From positions 1 to 30,641 of the forward strand of contig JBASEY010000024.1 of the NCBI GenBank assembly GCA_049652745.1: DNA of 30,641 nt, written 5' to 3'. Position numbers and translations under genes: made by a program. This document shows positions 18,601 to 26,761 of the stretch, one piece after another (the first letter of the stretch is position 1; each line of letters starts with the position of its first letter). Source of the DNA: JBASEY01 sp049652745. Its GTDB lineage: Bacteria; CSSED10-310. The notes under the pieces were generated by a model. That model was not told where the DNA came from, made no database searches, and worked only from the letters and a program-made list of their open reading frames with translations.

Positions 18601-18903
18601 GTCAACGCGGGTGGCTACTATAAGGTGAAAAGCCGGACAGCTCCTGATTTGGTCACTGCCCTGCGACGAGAAGGCAGTGAAATATCCGCTGTTCTACCGC
18701 CAAAAGGCAATAAGAAATTCTGGAATAAAGAATGGTCGGAAGAAGAGTTTTTGGAACATATGGAACAGTTAAAAAGTGAGATCGGACAACTGGTTACGTC
18801 GATGCGGCACGGAAAATTCGGCATCGCTGAAAGCACGGATAAATGCGAGTGTTGTGTTTTTACGGGGCTGTGCAGGCGTGAAAGAGAGGCGATAAATGGC
18901 TGA
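15700..18903 (+). CDS. addB: AddB-like helicase-nuclease subunit
   Basis: A 1067-aa subunit of the AddAB complex that processes double-strand breaks for RecA. The TTG start is supported by GAAAGG eight bases upstream and by the immediate P-loop-like MKILFGPPGDSA. That P-loop lacks the Lys of a working Walker A, so ATPase activity by this subunit is doubtful. The C-terminal nuclease is clear: Cys771 in VYIGCPRAFF, then GKIDRLD and VIWDYKSG (Asp933, Lys935) of the PD-(D/E)xK fold, and Cys1049, Cys1051/1052 and Cys1058 near the end. Cys771 plus the terminal cysteines fit the 4Fe-4S staple known in AddB. It overlaps addA by eight bases, and the partner gene confirms the assignment. Confidence 0.93.
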   Translation: MKILFGPPGDSARSVWFNTFIDDPVYASQTLWVTPTLRKGQWVRRRFREKHVKFPPRIHPFDDVVQMLYERMGGDADVLSPDAVQAVLVLVIQQPETQNALLKDLNVMPGPGLIAETARQIDEFQRHGQTVDTMTSIPDDDKGYGNVFLTLYRAYQNFLSKHRKIDLGGMHLYVAEKLQEDSVIALPWDRCVFDGFLELTPLQLDIIGKLRERMEVTLVWPGNPAPEGILGWMVSGMKIAFPDAEWRPLRDETPVKVQHDDKPNSTIVSPLEEAAFHFGGYKPECLPADVASLDAPGRLRLIERGSLFDEITAIARDIRKRVGAKGLRWSDIGVTFPDLQTVAPTIRRVFERYDIPVNLSQSLPLTGSPVFTSIERLLKLAGDWNRHDLLAVLGDSILTGVTPGKTHVLVRRVAEWSAEYKVIRDKNRWISMLKNVIAASAPTGADADLAAQALEVVYRLVDVLQRPIGRNKGNSADASGIHASVMDWLAWLRRMLTALQVNHNIEKLQRFALEKLPAGSQKFEYIRRAYNRLLEDFDAVEPFMSSIDTVDETDTDITLTEFREIFRRMLAGIDYQLTTQSGDRVQVLGLLGIHGLTFQHVYMGGLTDKAFPRPRSSSPFWYADFIDTILEAPPYKQRIAAFADMIRVMVAPSMTLTLSRPTLADDEELLPSLVWEYMTALFQKPDIVTDDTEPLCLMERSIQAARKQTADCPVSARAVVGNAVAGLKRFGIGRWCGDLELVSEQAKYIIQTHVGPERSFSPTSLEVYIGCPRAFFFERVLGLSEPDEPLETMSPMDKGSMIHKVLSRFYKERIDRDSGRIRPDEIETSAARIREIAAEEYERLGYSNEAARREYLDIIGMPEIGDEGLAVRFARLEADGSQELQPRLLEWSFGRKSGEKPFVLLDSDGLDIVITGKIDRLDTVGDSSAVIWDYKSGDPPRPIDISKFRSVQIGIYMLAASHILNLPVNAGGYYKVKSRTAPDLVTALRREGSEISAVLPPKGNKKFWNKEWSEEEFLEHMEQLKSEIGQLVTSMRHGKFGIAESTDKCECCVFTGLCRREREAING

Positions 18904-21900
18904 TTTTGAAATGACACCGCAACAAAAAGCGGCGTTGAACCTGTCGCATAATATAGCGGTATCCGCAGGAGCCGGCTCCGGAAAAACACGCGTACTGGTC
19001 GAACGATATCTCAAAATTCTGGAAACCAACCCGGAACTACAGGCGAAAAATATCGTAGCCATCACATTTACTCGTAAAGCCGCTTCAGAAATGCGGGAAC
19101 GTATTCGCCAACGTATTTCTGAATTGATGCCAGATTCAACTCCCAATTCGAAAGAACGATACACGCGTATTTTGGATGAGTTGCCGTGGGCGCCGATCGG
19201 AACGATCCACAGTTTTGCCGCCGGGATTTTGAGAGAGTTCGCGATATCAGCCGGTCTCGATCCGAGTTTTGGTATTGTTGAAGAGGATTCAACCATCGAT
19301 CCCGGTGTTGAGGCCGCGAAGATGGCGCTGCGCCGTGCCGAACGCGAATTGCCGGAAATTTATCGCCAGGCCCTTCGGTTTTTTACTTATGATACTCTGG
19401 AAGAGCACGTGGCTAAATTGGCTGTGCAGCCTGATATCGTGGCAGCGATGGAGCGGCAGATAGATAACCCGTTCGACGCGGTGGCATTTTATCGCGAGGC
19501 CTTGGACGGATTCGACGCGGCCTATTGGGTTGAGCGGCTTCGCAAACATTTAAATCAAGCTTCGAGCAAAGAATATGATCGGGTGGCGGAACTGATCGAG
19601 CAATTGGTGACGGTACAAAACAGTGTCTTGCCGGAACAAATCGAAGCAGGATTGAAGACTCTGAAAAAGACATTGTTTACGCAGGATGATGAACCCAGAA
19701 AAACGAGTTGTTTTTATCCAAAAACAGGTTATGTTGTTGAGGAACTTCAGCAGAAATTGGAGTTTTTACTTGAAATCTGTCGCATCGATCTGACCGGCGA
19801 AAAATTTGCGCATCAGGCGCTGCAGGTATTGTACTCGCTGGCGAAAATGGCTGTGGATGAGCGGGACAGGATACGCCGATATACTGCGATGTTGACGTTC
19901 GATGATCTGGAACGGTTGACCTGGCTGCTGCTGACTCAAAACAAGGACGCCGATACCATCCGAAATACGCTGCAGAATCGTTACCGTTATTTCATGATCG
20001 ACGAATTTCAGGATACCAATCCGATGCAATGGCAGATGCTGAAGCCGCTGGTCACCGACACAAAAGGTCGATTGTTGAAGGATAGATTGTTTATTGTCGG
20101 CGATCCGAAACAGTCGATATACGGTTTCAGACAGGCCGATGTCACAGTTTTTAGAAATGTCCGAAACAAGATAATCGCCGATAACAAACACCATGCTCCA
20201 ACGTTCCACGTGGAACAAGCCGTGCCGGGAGATGTGACTATCGATCGAAATTTCCGATCCCGCCAAGCGATTTTGCAGTTTACAGATATCGTATGCGGGC
20301 GGGTGATGACAGATGGCAAAAATTATGAAATCGCCTATGAACCGTTGGCTTTCGGTCGCAATGTCGATCACGATCGGCCGGAAGATACTGGCGAAATCGC
20401 TCTTCTTTTTCCACCGCAAAGTAATGGTGCTGATGACGATGATAACCTTCAGAATAGCGCTGGAACAGGACTGGATCCCTGGGTGGAACTACTGGTCGGT
20501 CATATCATCCAAACGAAATTAGAGGGAGTTTTTGACTGGAAGGATATCACGGTGATGTTTCCGGCTCGGACGCGGCTGGAAATACTGATGCAGGCGTTCA
20601 AAAAGGCAGGGATACCTTTTACGGTGTATAAAGGTGTCGGCTTTTGGCAGGCTCCGGAAATTCGTGATCTGATAGCCCTGATCACCTGGTTGGCCGACGT
20701 CGAAAACAGAACGGCGCTCTATACCGTGCTGCGGTCGCCGATGTTCGGTTTGAGCGATGAAGCGCTGTTGATACTTGCAGATAAGAGGTCTCGGTTTCCT
20801 ACAGATTCAGATGAAATGACTATCGATCAGATAGTCGATGATCTAAGATGGCCGGATACCGATTCGGTGAAACTGGCCTACCATATACTGACCGAAGCCA
20901 GACAATCCGCTGGAATTATGCCGTTGGCGCACATTTTAGAAACGGTGTTGACCGCTTCGGGCGGTTGGGGCAGCTATAAAGCAGAAGACGATTACGGCCA
21001 GGTTATCGTCAATATCGAAAAATTTCTGGACAATGTGACCGCCCTGGATCGGGAAGGTGTCGCGCCGTTGTGGGAAACCGCACGGATACTTGCCGAATAT
21101 CAGGAATCAACTCGGGAAGAAGAAGCGACAATGACCAAATCGGCTGATAACTGTGTGACATTGATGACGATCCATGCAGCGAAAGGATTGGAGTTTCCTG
21201 TTGTCTATCTAACGGGTATCGAACGAGATCTTCAGGGGAATTCAGAAGCGCTGCTGATGGATTCCGTTCAAGGTGTCGGTTTGCGGCTGGAGCAATTGAA
21301 TCCCGATATGCCGGTTTATGAAACATTCCGGCACATTCAACTGGAAAAAGAAGCGGAAAGGCGCGAGATCGCCGAGCGGAAACGATTGATGTATGTCGCG
21401 TTCACTCGAGCGCGGGACCGACTGTACCTGGTGAACACGGAAAAAAGCCGTGTTTTTAAGCCGAAACCTGAAAAAAGTCGTATGGACGATTGGATCGGAT
21501 CGGCGCTGAATATATCCGCGGAGGTCATGGAGTCTGGACGTGTCGAAATCGCAGTCGACAATGGTGATTGCTTAGTGGTTGAATGTGTCACTTCGGTCCC
21601 GCCCGTTGAACCGCGGGAGCATGAATACCTTTCATTGGATGAAGCGCAGTCGATTGTACAGGCTTGTTCATCAGTGGAGCTGATTGCGCCGATAGTCCCG
21701 GCGCCGATTGTCGATATCGGTGTCGAACCGGTCGCGGTTACAACCATCCGTGATTTTCTTGTAAACCGTGATGAATACATCAAAAAGCACGTATTGCATA
21801 TGGTCGACTATTTTCGTGATGTGGAAAGTGACCCGATACGTGAAGCCGCTTTGGCTTTAGGTAACGCCTATCATCGACTGATGGAGTTGCATCCCGATCT

Positions 21901-22453
21901 AAACGTCGACGCGGTGCGGATCGCCTCAGAAGCGTTGGAGGCCGATCTGACGTTGCTGGAAAAGGAAGAACGCGACGACATACTCGGTCGATTCGATCAG
22001 ATGGTCACTCAAACGCGGGATTGGCCGATGCATAGTGTGTTGGCCAGAAATCAAGGAAACCATGAGGTGCCATTCAACATATACCTGGATAACGGTGTCG
22101 TGCACGGCATCATCGATCTGCTGGTAAAAATCGATGGAACATGGCATGTCGTCGATTATAAAACCGATCGAAAACCACCGGCGGAGCCCCTGAAAACCTG
22201 GCTGGAGAAGCACCGGAACGAACATTATTTCCAAATGTCCGTTTATGCGTTGGCTGTACGGAATATCGAACCGAAAAATACTGTCGATATCCCCGTGACA
22301 ATTTATTTTGCCGATGTCGGCGAAGCCATCCGATTGAATTTTACAAGCAAACAGTTAGACGAACTCAGCCAGGTGTTGAACGAGACGTTGAAAACCATGC
22401 GATCGATGGATCTGGGGGCTTCAGAGGGTGAAATGCCGTCAATGGGGCAATGA
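18896..22453 (+). CDS. addA: AddA-like helicase-nuclease subunit
   Basis: A 1185-aa UvrD/Rep-family (SF1A) helicase with a C-terminal nuclease, the motor of AddAB. Motif I is AGAGSGKT (~24-31), Ia is ITFTRKAASEMRERIR (~59-74), II is DEFQDT (from 369), III is GDPKQSIYGFRQAD (from 402), IV is DRNFRS, V is TIHAAKGLEFP and VI is YVAFTRARDRLY (from 833). The PD-(D/E)xK nuclease shows HGIIDLLV followed by VVDYKTD (Asp1087, Lys1089). With AddB it resects DNA ends until a Chi-like site, then loads RecA. Its ATG lies inside the last codons of addB, and its stop overlaps the next start by 4 bp, so translation of the three genes looks coupled. Confidence 0.96.
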   Translation: MADFEMTPQQKAALNLSHNIAVSAGAGSGKTRVLVERYLKILETNPELQAKNIVAITFTRKAASEMRERIRQRISELMPDSTPNSKERYTRILDELPWAPIGTIHSFAAGILREFAISAGLDPSFGIVEEDSTIDPGVEAAKMALRRAERELPEIYRQALRFFTYDTLEEHVAKLAVQPDIVAAMERQIDNPFDAVAFYREALDGFDAAYWVERLRKHLNQASSKEYDRVAELIEQLVTVQNSVLPEQIEAGLKTLKKTLFTQDDEPRKTSCFYPKTGYVVEELQQKLEFLLEICRIDLTGEKFAHQALQVLYSLAKMAVDERDRIRRYTAMLTFDDLERLTWLLLTQNKDADTIRNTLQNRYRYFMIDEFQDTNPMQWQMLKPLVTDTKGRLLKDRLFIVGDPKQSIYGFRQADVTVFRNVRNKIIADNKHHAPTFHVEQAVPGDVTIDRNFRSRQAILQFTDIVCGRVMTDGKNYEIAYEPLAFGRNVDHDRPEDTGEIALLFPPQSNGADDDDNLQNSAGTGLDPWVELLVGHIIQTKLEGVFDWKDITVMFPARTRLEILMQAFKKAGIPFTVYKGVGFWQAPEIRDLIALITWLADVENRTALYTVLRSPMFGLSDEALLILADKRSRFPTDSDEMTIDQIVDDLRWPDTDSVKLAYHILTEARQSAGIMPLAHILETVLTASGGWGSYKAEDDYGQVIVNIEKFLDNVTALDREGVAPLWETARILAEYQESTREEEATMTKSADNCVTLMTIHAAKGLEFPVVYLTGIERDLQGNSEALLMDSVQGVGLRLEQLNPDMPVYETFRHIQLEKEAERREIAERKRLMYVAFTRARDRLYLVNTEKSRVFKPKPEKSRMDDWIGSALNISAEVMESGRVEIAVDNGDCLVVECVTSVPPVEPREHEYLSLDEAQSIVQACSSVELIAPIVPAPIVDIGVEPVAVTTIRDFLVNRDEYIKKHVLHMVDYFRDVESDPIREAALALGNAYHRLMELHPDLNVDAVRIASEALEADLTLLEKEERDDILGRFDQMVTQTRDWPMHSVLARNQGNHEVPFNIYLDNGVVHGIIDLLVKIDGTWHVVDYKTDRKPPAEPLKTWLEKHRNEHYFQMSVYALAVRNIEPKNTVDIPVTIYFADVGEAIRLNFTSKQLDELSQVLNETLKTMRSMDLGASEGEMPSMGQ

Positions 22454-23517
22454 ATAACGGTCTCGCACTGAAAAAAGAATCGAATTATAGTTGCTCGACT
22501 GACGAAAAATCGTGGTATCGGTCGATCATTCTTTTCATCACAAACCGTTGCGATGTCGGATGCCCAACCTGTAACACCGGTGCAACTTCGGATTCGACCG
22601 CTTTTCTGTCTCCGGAATGGGTAGAGCGGTTTATCGACAATGTCTCTCAGCGGGAAACCTGGATCATCTGGACGGGCGGTGAACCGTTCCAAGCGCCGGA
22701 TACGTTGTGCGCCGGCGTCAAAGCCGCCACTGAACGAGGTTTTTATAGCGAAATTCTGACCAGCGGATACTGGTATCGCGATCACCCGGAGCTGTTGAAC
22801 AAGGTGAAGACAGGCGGTATTTTCCGTATCCGCATCAGCCTCGATCCGGAACACCAGCGGGTGGTTTCGATGCCGGTGATTCATGACCTGATTGACGGTT
22901 GCCTGGCAAGCGGAATACCTGTCGGATTTACGGTCCGAAAAATACCGAGTTACAATTCTTCACGCGTCATAGATAGCTTGCTCCAAAAACACCCTGCACT
23001 GATAAAAGCAAACGGTTCGTCATCCAGGATTTTTCATATCATCCCGACTATCCCAAGCAATATGAGTATTAAAAACGACAGAACACCGAGATTTTCCGAT
23101 TTGCCGTGTCAACAGGGATTCAAGGATTTGGTTATCGGACCTGATGGACGGGTGTATCCTTGTTGTGGGCTGTTTGGTTTGGGTATAGACGATAACGTAT
23201 ATGGGTATAATAGTCCTCTTGAAAACATGGAGTGTTTCAATGATCCAAAATATCAAGAATATCCGCTTTTCAAATCCTTGATGGGTGATGGACCGTATAG
23301 ATTGGGTATTCAACAGGGTTTGATACCATATATATTACCGATGGCCGGATATACATGCCAATGTCATGCTTGTAGAGCGATCGTCAAAAAGCTGGTGGAA
23401 AAATATCCGGATCATCCGTTGTTCAATCGCGGACGATTAGAGAGTTCGTCAACTAAAGATCTGAGGATTTATTCAGCTTTAGAAACTGAGCCTAGTCAGG
23501 AGGCCGATCGATCGTGA
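22450..23517 (+). CDS. Radical SAM enzyme with additional C-terminal cysteine motif
   Basis: A 355-aa radical SAM protein. The SAM-binding 4Fe-4S motif is Cys34-x3-Cys38-x2-Cys41 (NRCDVGCPTC), and GGEP follows at 76-79. The C-terminal third has Cys220, Cys238-Cys239 in VYPCCG after a GPDGRVYP turn, and Cys303-x-Cys305-x2-Cys308. That layout resembles SPASM/twitch domains and suggests one auxiliary cluster. Substrate is unknown; SPASM enzymes commonly modify peptides, but several act on sugars or cofactors. The ATGA overlap with addA and GTGA overlap with the downstream nucleotidyltransferase suggest coupled expression. No short precursor peptide gene is visible next to it. Confidence 0.88.
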   Translation: MNNGLALKKESNYSCSTDEKSWYRSIILFITNRCDVGCPTCNTGATSDSTAFLSPEWVERFIDNVSQRETWIIWTGGEPFQAPDTLCAGVKAATERGFYSEILTSGYWYRDHPELLNKVKTGGIFRIRISLDPEHQRVVSMPVIHDLIDGCLASGIPVGFTVRKIPSYNSSRVIDSLLQKHPALIKANGSSSRIFHIIPTIPSNMSIKNDRTPRFSDLPCQQGFKDLVIGPDGRVYPCCGLFGLGIDDNVYGYNSPLENMECFNDPKYQEYPLFKSLMGDGPYRLGIQQGLIPYILPMAGYTCQCHACRAIVKKLVEKYPDHPLFNRGRLESSSTKDLRIYSALETEPSQEADRS

Positions 23518-24317
23518 TATCGAGGGATTCAACGGAAACGATCACCTTTATTCTTCCGTGTGCTGGTGAGGGACGACGATTGGGTTACGACGGTCTTAAG
23601 GAGCTGTATCCGATATTACCGGGTGTAAAACTGATTGATTTTTCGCTCGAGCATATCGCGGCAAGCCACAAGTGGTTGGAGGATTTTTCCAACCAGCGTC
23701 CCAGGGTGGTGTTGACGGTTCGGCCCTGGAAAATGGACATCATCGATCATGTCCGGCAAAAACTGCCGGATATGATGGTGGATCATGTTCTGTTTGACGA
23801 AACGCTGTTTGAGTGGCCCGGGTCGGTTCATTCGGCTCGCAATCTGTATGGTGACATCAATATCGTGTTGCTGCCGGATTCATGGATGGCGTTGAGTGCG
23901 GAAAACAGCCTCATCGATTCGGCAGGGCGGCCGGTCTTGTATCATATGATACGCTGTTTGGAGAATCATTCCGTTGCTTTCGGATACCGGCGCTGTGACG
24001 ATGCAGATACGCTGAGTCGATTAGGCGCGGTTCATGTCACGGAAGGCTCAGGGGATATTTCGATTATCGATCGATTTCAGGACAAGCCCAAGCTGGGACA
24101 TGATAAATTCAACGGATATTGGTGTTGTTATGGTTTCAGGCTGGAATCGGCTGAGATTCTTTATCGTTTTCTGCGTCGATCGATTTTGCATGAGTCGGCG
24201 GATATTCGTGACGAAGCATTTTATCCTGCTGCAGCGTTTCCGGTTGCCGACTATCGCGATCTGGGTGATCCGATAAGTGTCCAAGAGTTCCGGACATCGC
24301 ATATAGCCTTAGAGTAA
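23514..24317 (+). CDS. RmlA-like NTP/sugar-phosphate nucleotidyltransferase
   Basis: A 267-aa protein of the nucleotidyltransferase GT-A fold. The signature LPCAGEGRRLGY-x2-LKELYP (~14-33) matches the Gly-x-Gly-x-Arg-Leu...Lys loop that binds the NTP in sugar-nucleotide pyrophosphorylases. INIVLLPDSWMAL (~119-131) is at the metal-Asp position, and DRFQDKPK...GYWCCYGF (~183-206) matches the EKPK...YGF segment. It is slightly short for RmlA-type enzymes and has no acyltransferase tail. The start GTG at 23514 overlaps the radical SAM stop. It probably activates a phosphorylated sugar or similar headgroup with CTP, UTP or dTTP; the substrate cannot be told. Confidence 0.8.
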   Translation: MISRDSTETITFILPCAGEGRRLGYDGLKELYPILPGVKLIDFSLEHIAASHKWLEDFSNQRPRVVLTVRPWKMDIIDHVRQKLPDMMVDHVLFDETLFEWPGSVHSARNLYGDINIVLLPDSWMALSAENSLIDSAGRPVLYHMIRCLENHSVAFGYRRCDDADTLSRLGAVHVTEGSGDISIIDRFQDKPKLGHDKFNGYWCCYGFRLESAEILYRFLRRSILHESADIRDEAFYPAAAFPVADYRDLGDPISVQEFRTSHIALE

Positions 24318-24792
24318 AGGCGAGCAACGAGTTACCTGTTTTCTTCGGGGGCAATATGTCATCGCTTCGATCATTTGCCTCACGCAAAGCGATATTCGAC
24401 GTTTTTTTCGTGCCGGGTGAGGGAATTAAGAAGGTCATTTTTCGATAGGAGTTTTTTTTTGCGCTGGACTCGCTGTTTTACCCCCTAAAAAAAGGGCGGG
24501 CCCGCCTCCCGGTTCGTTTTGAGTCGCCGGAGGGCGGGTTCCGAAGGTGGGATAACCGAGTCAGAGAGTTTGGCACTCGCTCGGCATGGCAGGCCGCACA
24601 CGAGGTAAGACTTTCTCGGTAGGTAAGAATCACTTTGCCAAACCGTAATTCTTGTCCTTTTAAAATAGCAAGTCTTATGCCAAATGCAAGCAAAAAATTT
24701 AATACATATAAATCAATAAGATGCCGCTATTTAGGTATTTTTTTGGGGTATCTGTCATAATGCAACATAGGGTACAATATGTAAATCTTGCA
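24318..24792. other. Intergenic region between convergent units
   Basis: This 475-bp gap lies between the plus-strand nucleotidyltransferase and the minus-strand carbamoyltransferase. It contains a GC-rich inverted repeat (listed separately) and no convincing coding region. A 71-codon minus-strand frame at 24478-24693 has low-complexity Arg/Ser/Pro content arising from the GC-rich repeat and I do not accept it as a gene. Confidence 0.5.
24487..24538 (-). terminator. GC-rich inverted repeat, possible terminator or dispersed element
   Basis: A perfect 12-bp palindrome GGCGGGCCCGCC occupies 24495-24506. Overlapping arms CCCGCCTCCCGG (24501-24512) and CCGGAGGGCGGG (24527-24538) pair at 10 of 12 positions. 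On the minus strand the structure is followed by a seven-T run (24493-24487), so it could end the carbamoyltransferase transcript, although it lies about 260-300 bp past that stop. It may equally be a mobile repeat. Confidence 0.35.
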
Positions 24793-26538
24793 CTAATCAT
24801 CTTTTTTAATCAGATAATCGCCCAGCGCTAGATATTTTAAAGCTGAACGTGTCATGACCTGCATGGCTTCTTCAGGTAGGTTCACCATCGGTTCGCCGTG
24901 CAGATTCAGTGATGTGTTCAAAATGGCTCCGACGCCGGTCAGATTTTCGTATCGGCTCAAAATTTCATAGTAATCGGGATTGACGTCACGAGTCAGTATT
25001 TGAGGTCGGATGGTATGATCGGCCTGGTGAGTCGCAGATTGGATATCACGCCAATTTTTTTCGACCGTATCGAAACTCAAAATCATGTAAGGGCTGGGAT
25101 AGTGTGATGGATTGATAAGGTAGCGATCCGCAGCGGTATCCAGGACGGTTCCGGCGAACGGCATCCAGAAATCTCTGTTTTTGATCATCGCATTCAAAAT
25201 CCGGACATTTTCCGGGTTGCCGGCATTGGCCAATATCGATCGGTTGCCGAGCGCACGGGGACCGTATTCCATTCGGCCTGCACATCGAGCTACGATTTCA
25301 TTTCCAGCGAGCAAGTCCGCGATCGTCTGATGTATATTTTCAGGTTTGGTCACTTCGAATCCATTGAAATCATAGGATGTTACAAATTTTTCGATCGCTT
25401 CGTCGATCGGCTCGCCCCAGTACACATCCGTCATCGGCTCGATGTGAGGCTGCAGATTTTGCGCTCTTTGGTGAGCCAATGTGGCCAGAATGGCTGCTCC
25501 AATCGCCACGGAATCGTCTCCGGCTGCCGGGAACCAGAAAGCCTGTTTCACATTGGGGAGTTCGCAGATGCGTTTATTGGCTTTGACATTCAGAAAGACG
25601 CCTCCGGCAAAAGCCAGATTCCGGATATTGTAGTGGTTCATGTTGTTTTGCACCCAGCCAGCCAGAATATCTTCCACCAATTTCTGAATACCATAGGCGA
25701 TGTGGTCGAATCGATGTCCGGCCAGACGGCGTGTCAGATAGGGAATGACGGCGTCGCCGGCGTAACCGATTTGGTTTCTGAAACCAAGGCCATTCAAAGT
25801 CAACATTTTTTTGAACACGTCATACGATTTTGCTGCGGCGCTTTCTTTGAGCTCGCCCCAGGGAGCCAACCCCATCACCTTGTATTCATCCTGCCACGGT
25901 GCCATGCCCATGAAGCGGGTGGTTCGGGCGACCAGGCCACCCAGAGAATGCACGGAGGGTATCCGGAGTCTGCAGGTCAATTCATCGTTTTCACAAGTCC
26001 AGACAGTGGCACAGTCGCCGTCGCCGTTTCCGTCGCTTGTGAATACCAATGTTTTATCACGGATAGGGGAAAGGTAATAGGCAACCGCCGCGTGGCAGGT
26101 ATGGTGATCGTAATAGATCAGTTTAGATCGAGGGATACCGATATCGACGAAGAACGGAAGGTATCGGTGCATAAACTGGTATCTTCGGACTGCACCCAGA
26201 GAATAAATATAGAATTGTTTCAACCAGTTCGATTCGACGATAGACGTGGGTAACAAGCGGGAAGCCAGCGACACCATGCGCGTCGTTTTTCGGTATTCGC
26301 CGGCGCGCGCTTTGTTCGAGTCGAACATTTCACAGCGAGTACCGATAGCGACTTCATCGATTTCACCTGGCGATACACCTGCAATTTCCATCACTTTCAA
26401 AATAGACAGCCGGGGAAAATCCGCGCTGAATTTAATTCGGTTCAATCGTTCTTCCGGAATAGCCGCTATCAACTTCCCATCTTTGAACAGGCAGGCGCCG
26501 GAAGCGTGACTCATGTTTATTCCTAATATAATCGGCAC
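24793..26538 (-). CDS. NodU/CmcH-family carbamoyltransferase
   Basis: A 581-aa O-carbamoyltransferase that uses carbamoyl phosphate and ATP to carbamoylate a hydroxyl, usually of a sugar. The GTG start (26538-26536) is preceded by AAAGGAG at good distance. The N-terminal Kae1/YrdC-related ASKHA fold shows ILGINMSHASGACL (~4-17), EERLNRIKF (~29-37), the metal-binding DHHTCHAA (~144-151, His145, His146, His149), DGNGDGD (~169-175), AFAGGVFLN and GDDSVAIGAA. The C-terminal domain has MEYGPRALGNRS (~417-428) and NTSLNLHGEP. Length and motif order match the intact family. Relatives act on Nod factors, cephamycin, novobiocin-like and polysaccharide sugars. It converges on the radical SAM/nucleotidyltransferase pair, which suggests a sugar-derived product. 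Confidence 0.94.
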   Translation of the reverse strand: MPIILGINMSHASGACLFKDGKLIAAIPEERLNRIKFSADFPRLSILKVMEIAGVSPGEIDEVAIGTRCEMFDSNKARAGEYRKTTRMVSLASRLLPTSIVESNWLKQFYIYSLGAVRRYQFMHRYLPFFVDIGIPRSKLIYYDHHTCHAAVAYYLSPIRDKTLVFTSDGNGDGDCATVWTCENDELTCRLRIPSVHSLGGLVARTTRFMGMAPWQDEYKVMGLAPWGELKESAAAKSYDVFKKMLTLNGLGFRNQIGYAGDAVIPYLTRRLAGHRFDHIAYGIQKLVEDILAGWVQNNMNHYNIRNLAFAGGVFLNVKANKRICELPNVKQAFWFPAAGDDSVAIGAAILATLAHQRAQNLQPHIEPMTDVYWGEPIDEAIEKFVTSYDFNGFEVTKPENIHQTIADLLAGNEIVARCAGRMEYGPRALGNRSILANAGNPENVRILNAMIKNRDFWMPFAGTVLDTAADRYLINPSHYPSPYMILSFDTVEKNWRDIQSATHQADHTIRPQILTRDVNPDYYEILSRYENLTGVGAILNTSLNLHGEPMVNLPEEAMQVMTRSALKYLALGDYLIKKDD

Positions 26539-26687
26539 TGATTCTCCTTTCGCCTAAAAAAAACCAACAGATAAGTGTAATTCAGGCTTTTCTGAACTTC
26601 AATATTTTAAGTGACAACTTGGAAAAGATCGATCTTGGGGCTTGAACAGTATAATTTTATGGATCATCCGGATAATAATAAGTTTTC

Positions 26688-26717
26688 TTGAAAAAATCGG
26701 TTTGTTTGGAATACAAT
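26688..26717 (+). promoter_or_regulatory. Likely promoter of the M20 peptidase gene
   Basis: The -35-like TTGAAA (26688-26693), an 18-bp spacer and the -10-like TACAAT (26712-26717) lie 45 bp before the ATG at 26762, in the 223-bp divergent gap. The ribosome site AGAAGGAG follows at about 26747-26754. Confidence 0.5.
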
Positions 26718-26761
26718 CGGCTCTGATTTTTTGAGGATGCTTTAACAGAAGGAGTTTACTG

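Noticed and set aside
24478..24693. 71-codon minus-strand ORF
   Set aside because: No ribosome site, composition dictated by the GC-rich inverted repeat, no similarity I recognise.
25330..26253. 307-codon plus-strand frame antisense to the carbamoyltransferase
   Set aside because: The minus-strand gene has all family motifs across this span; the antisense frame has no plausible start context or domain.
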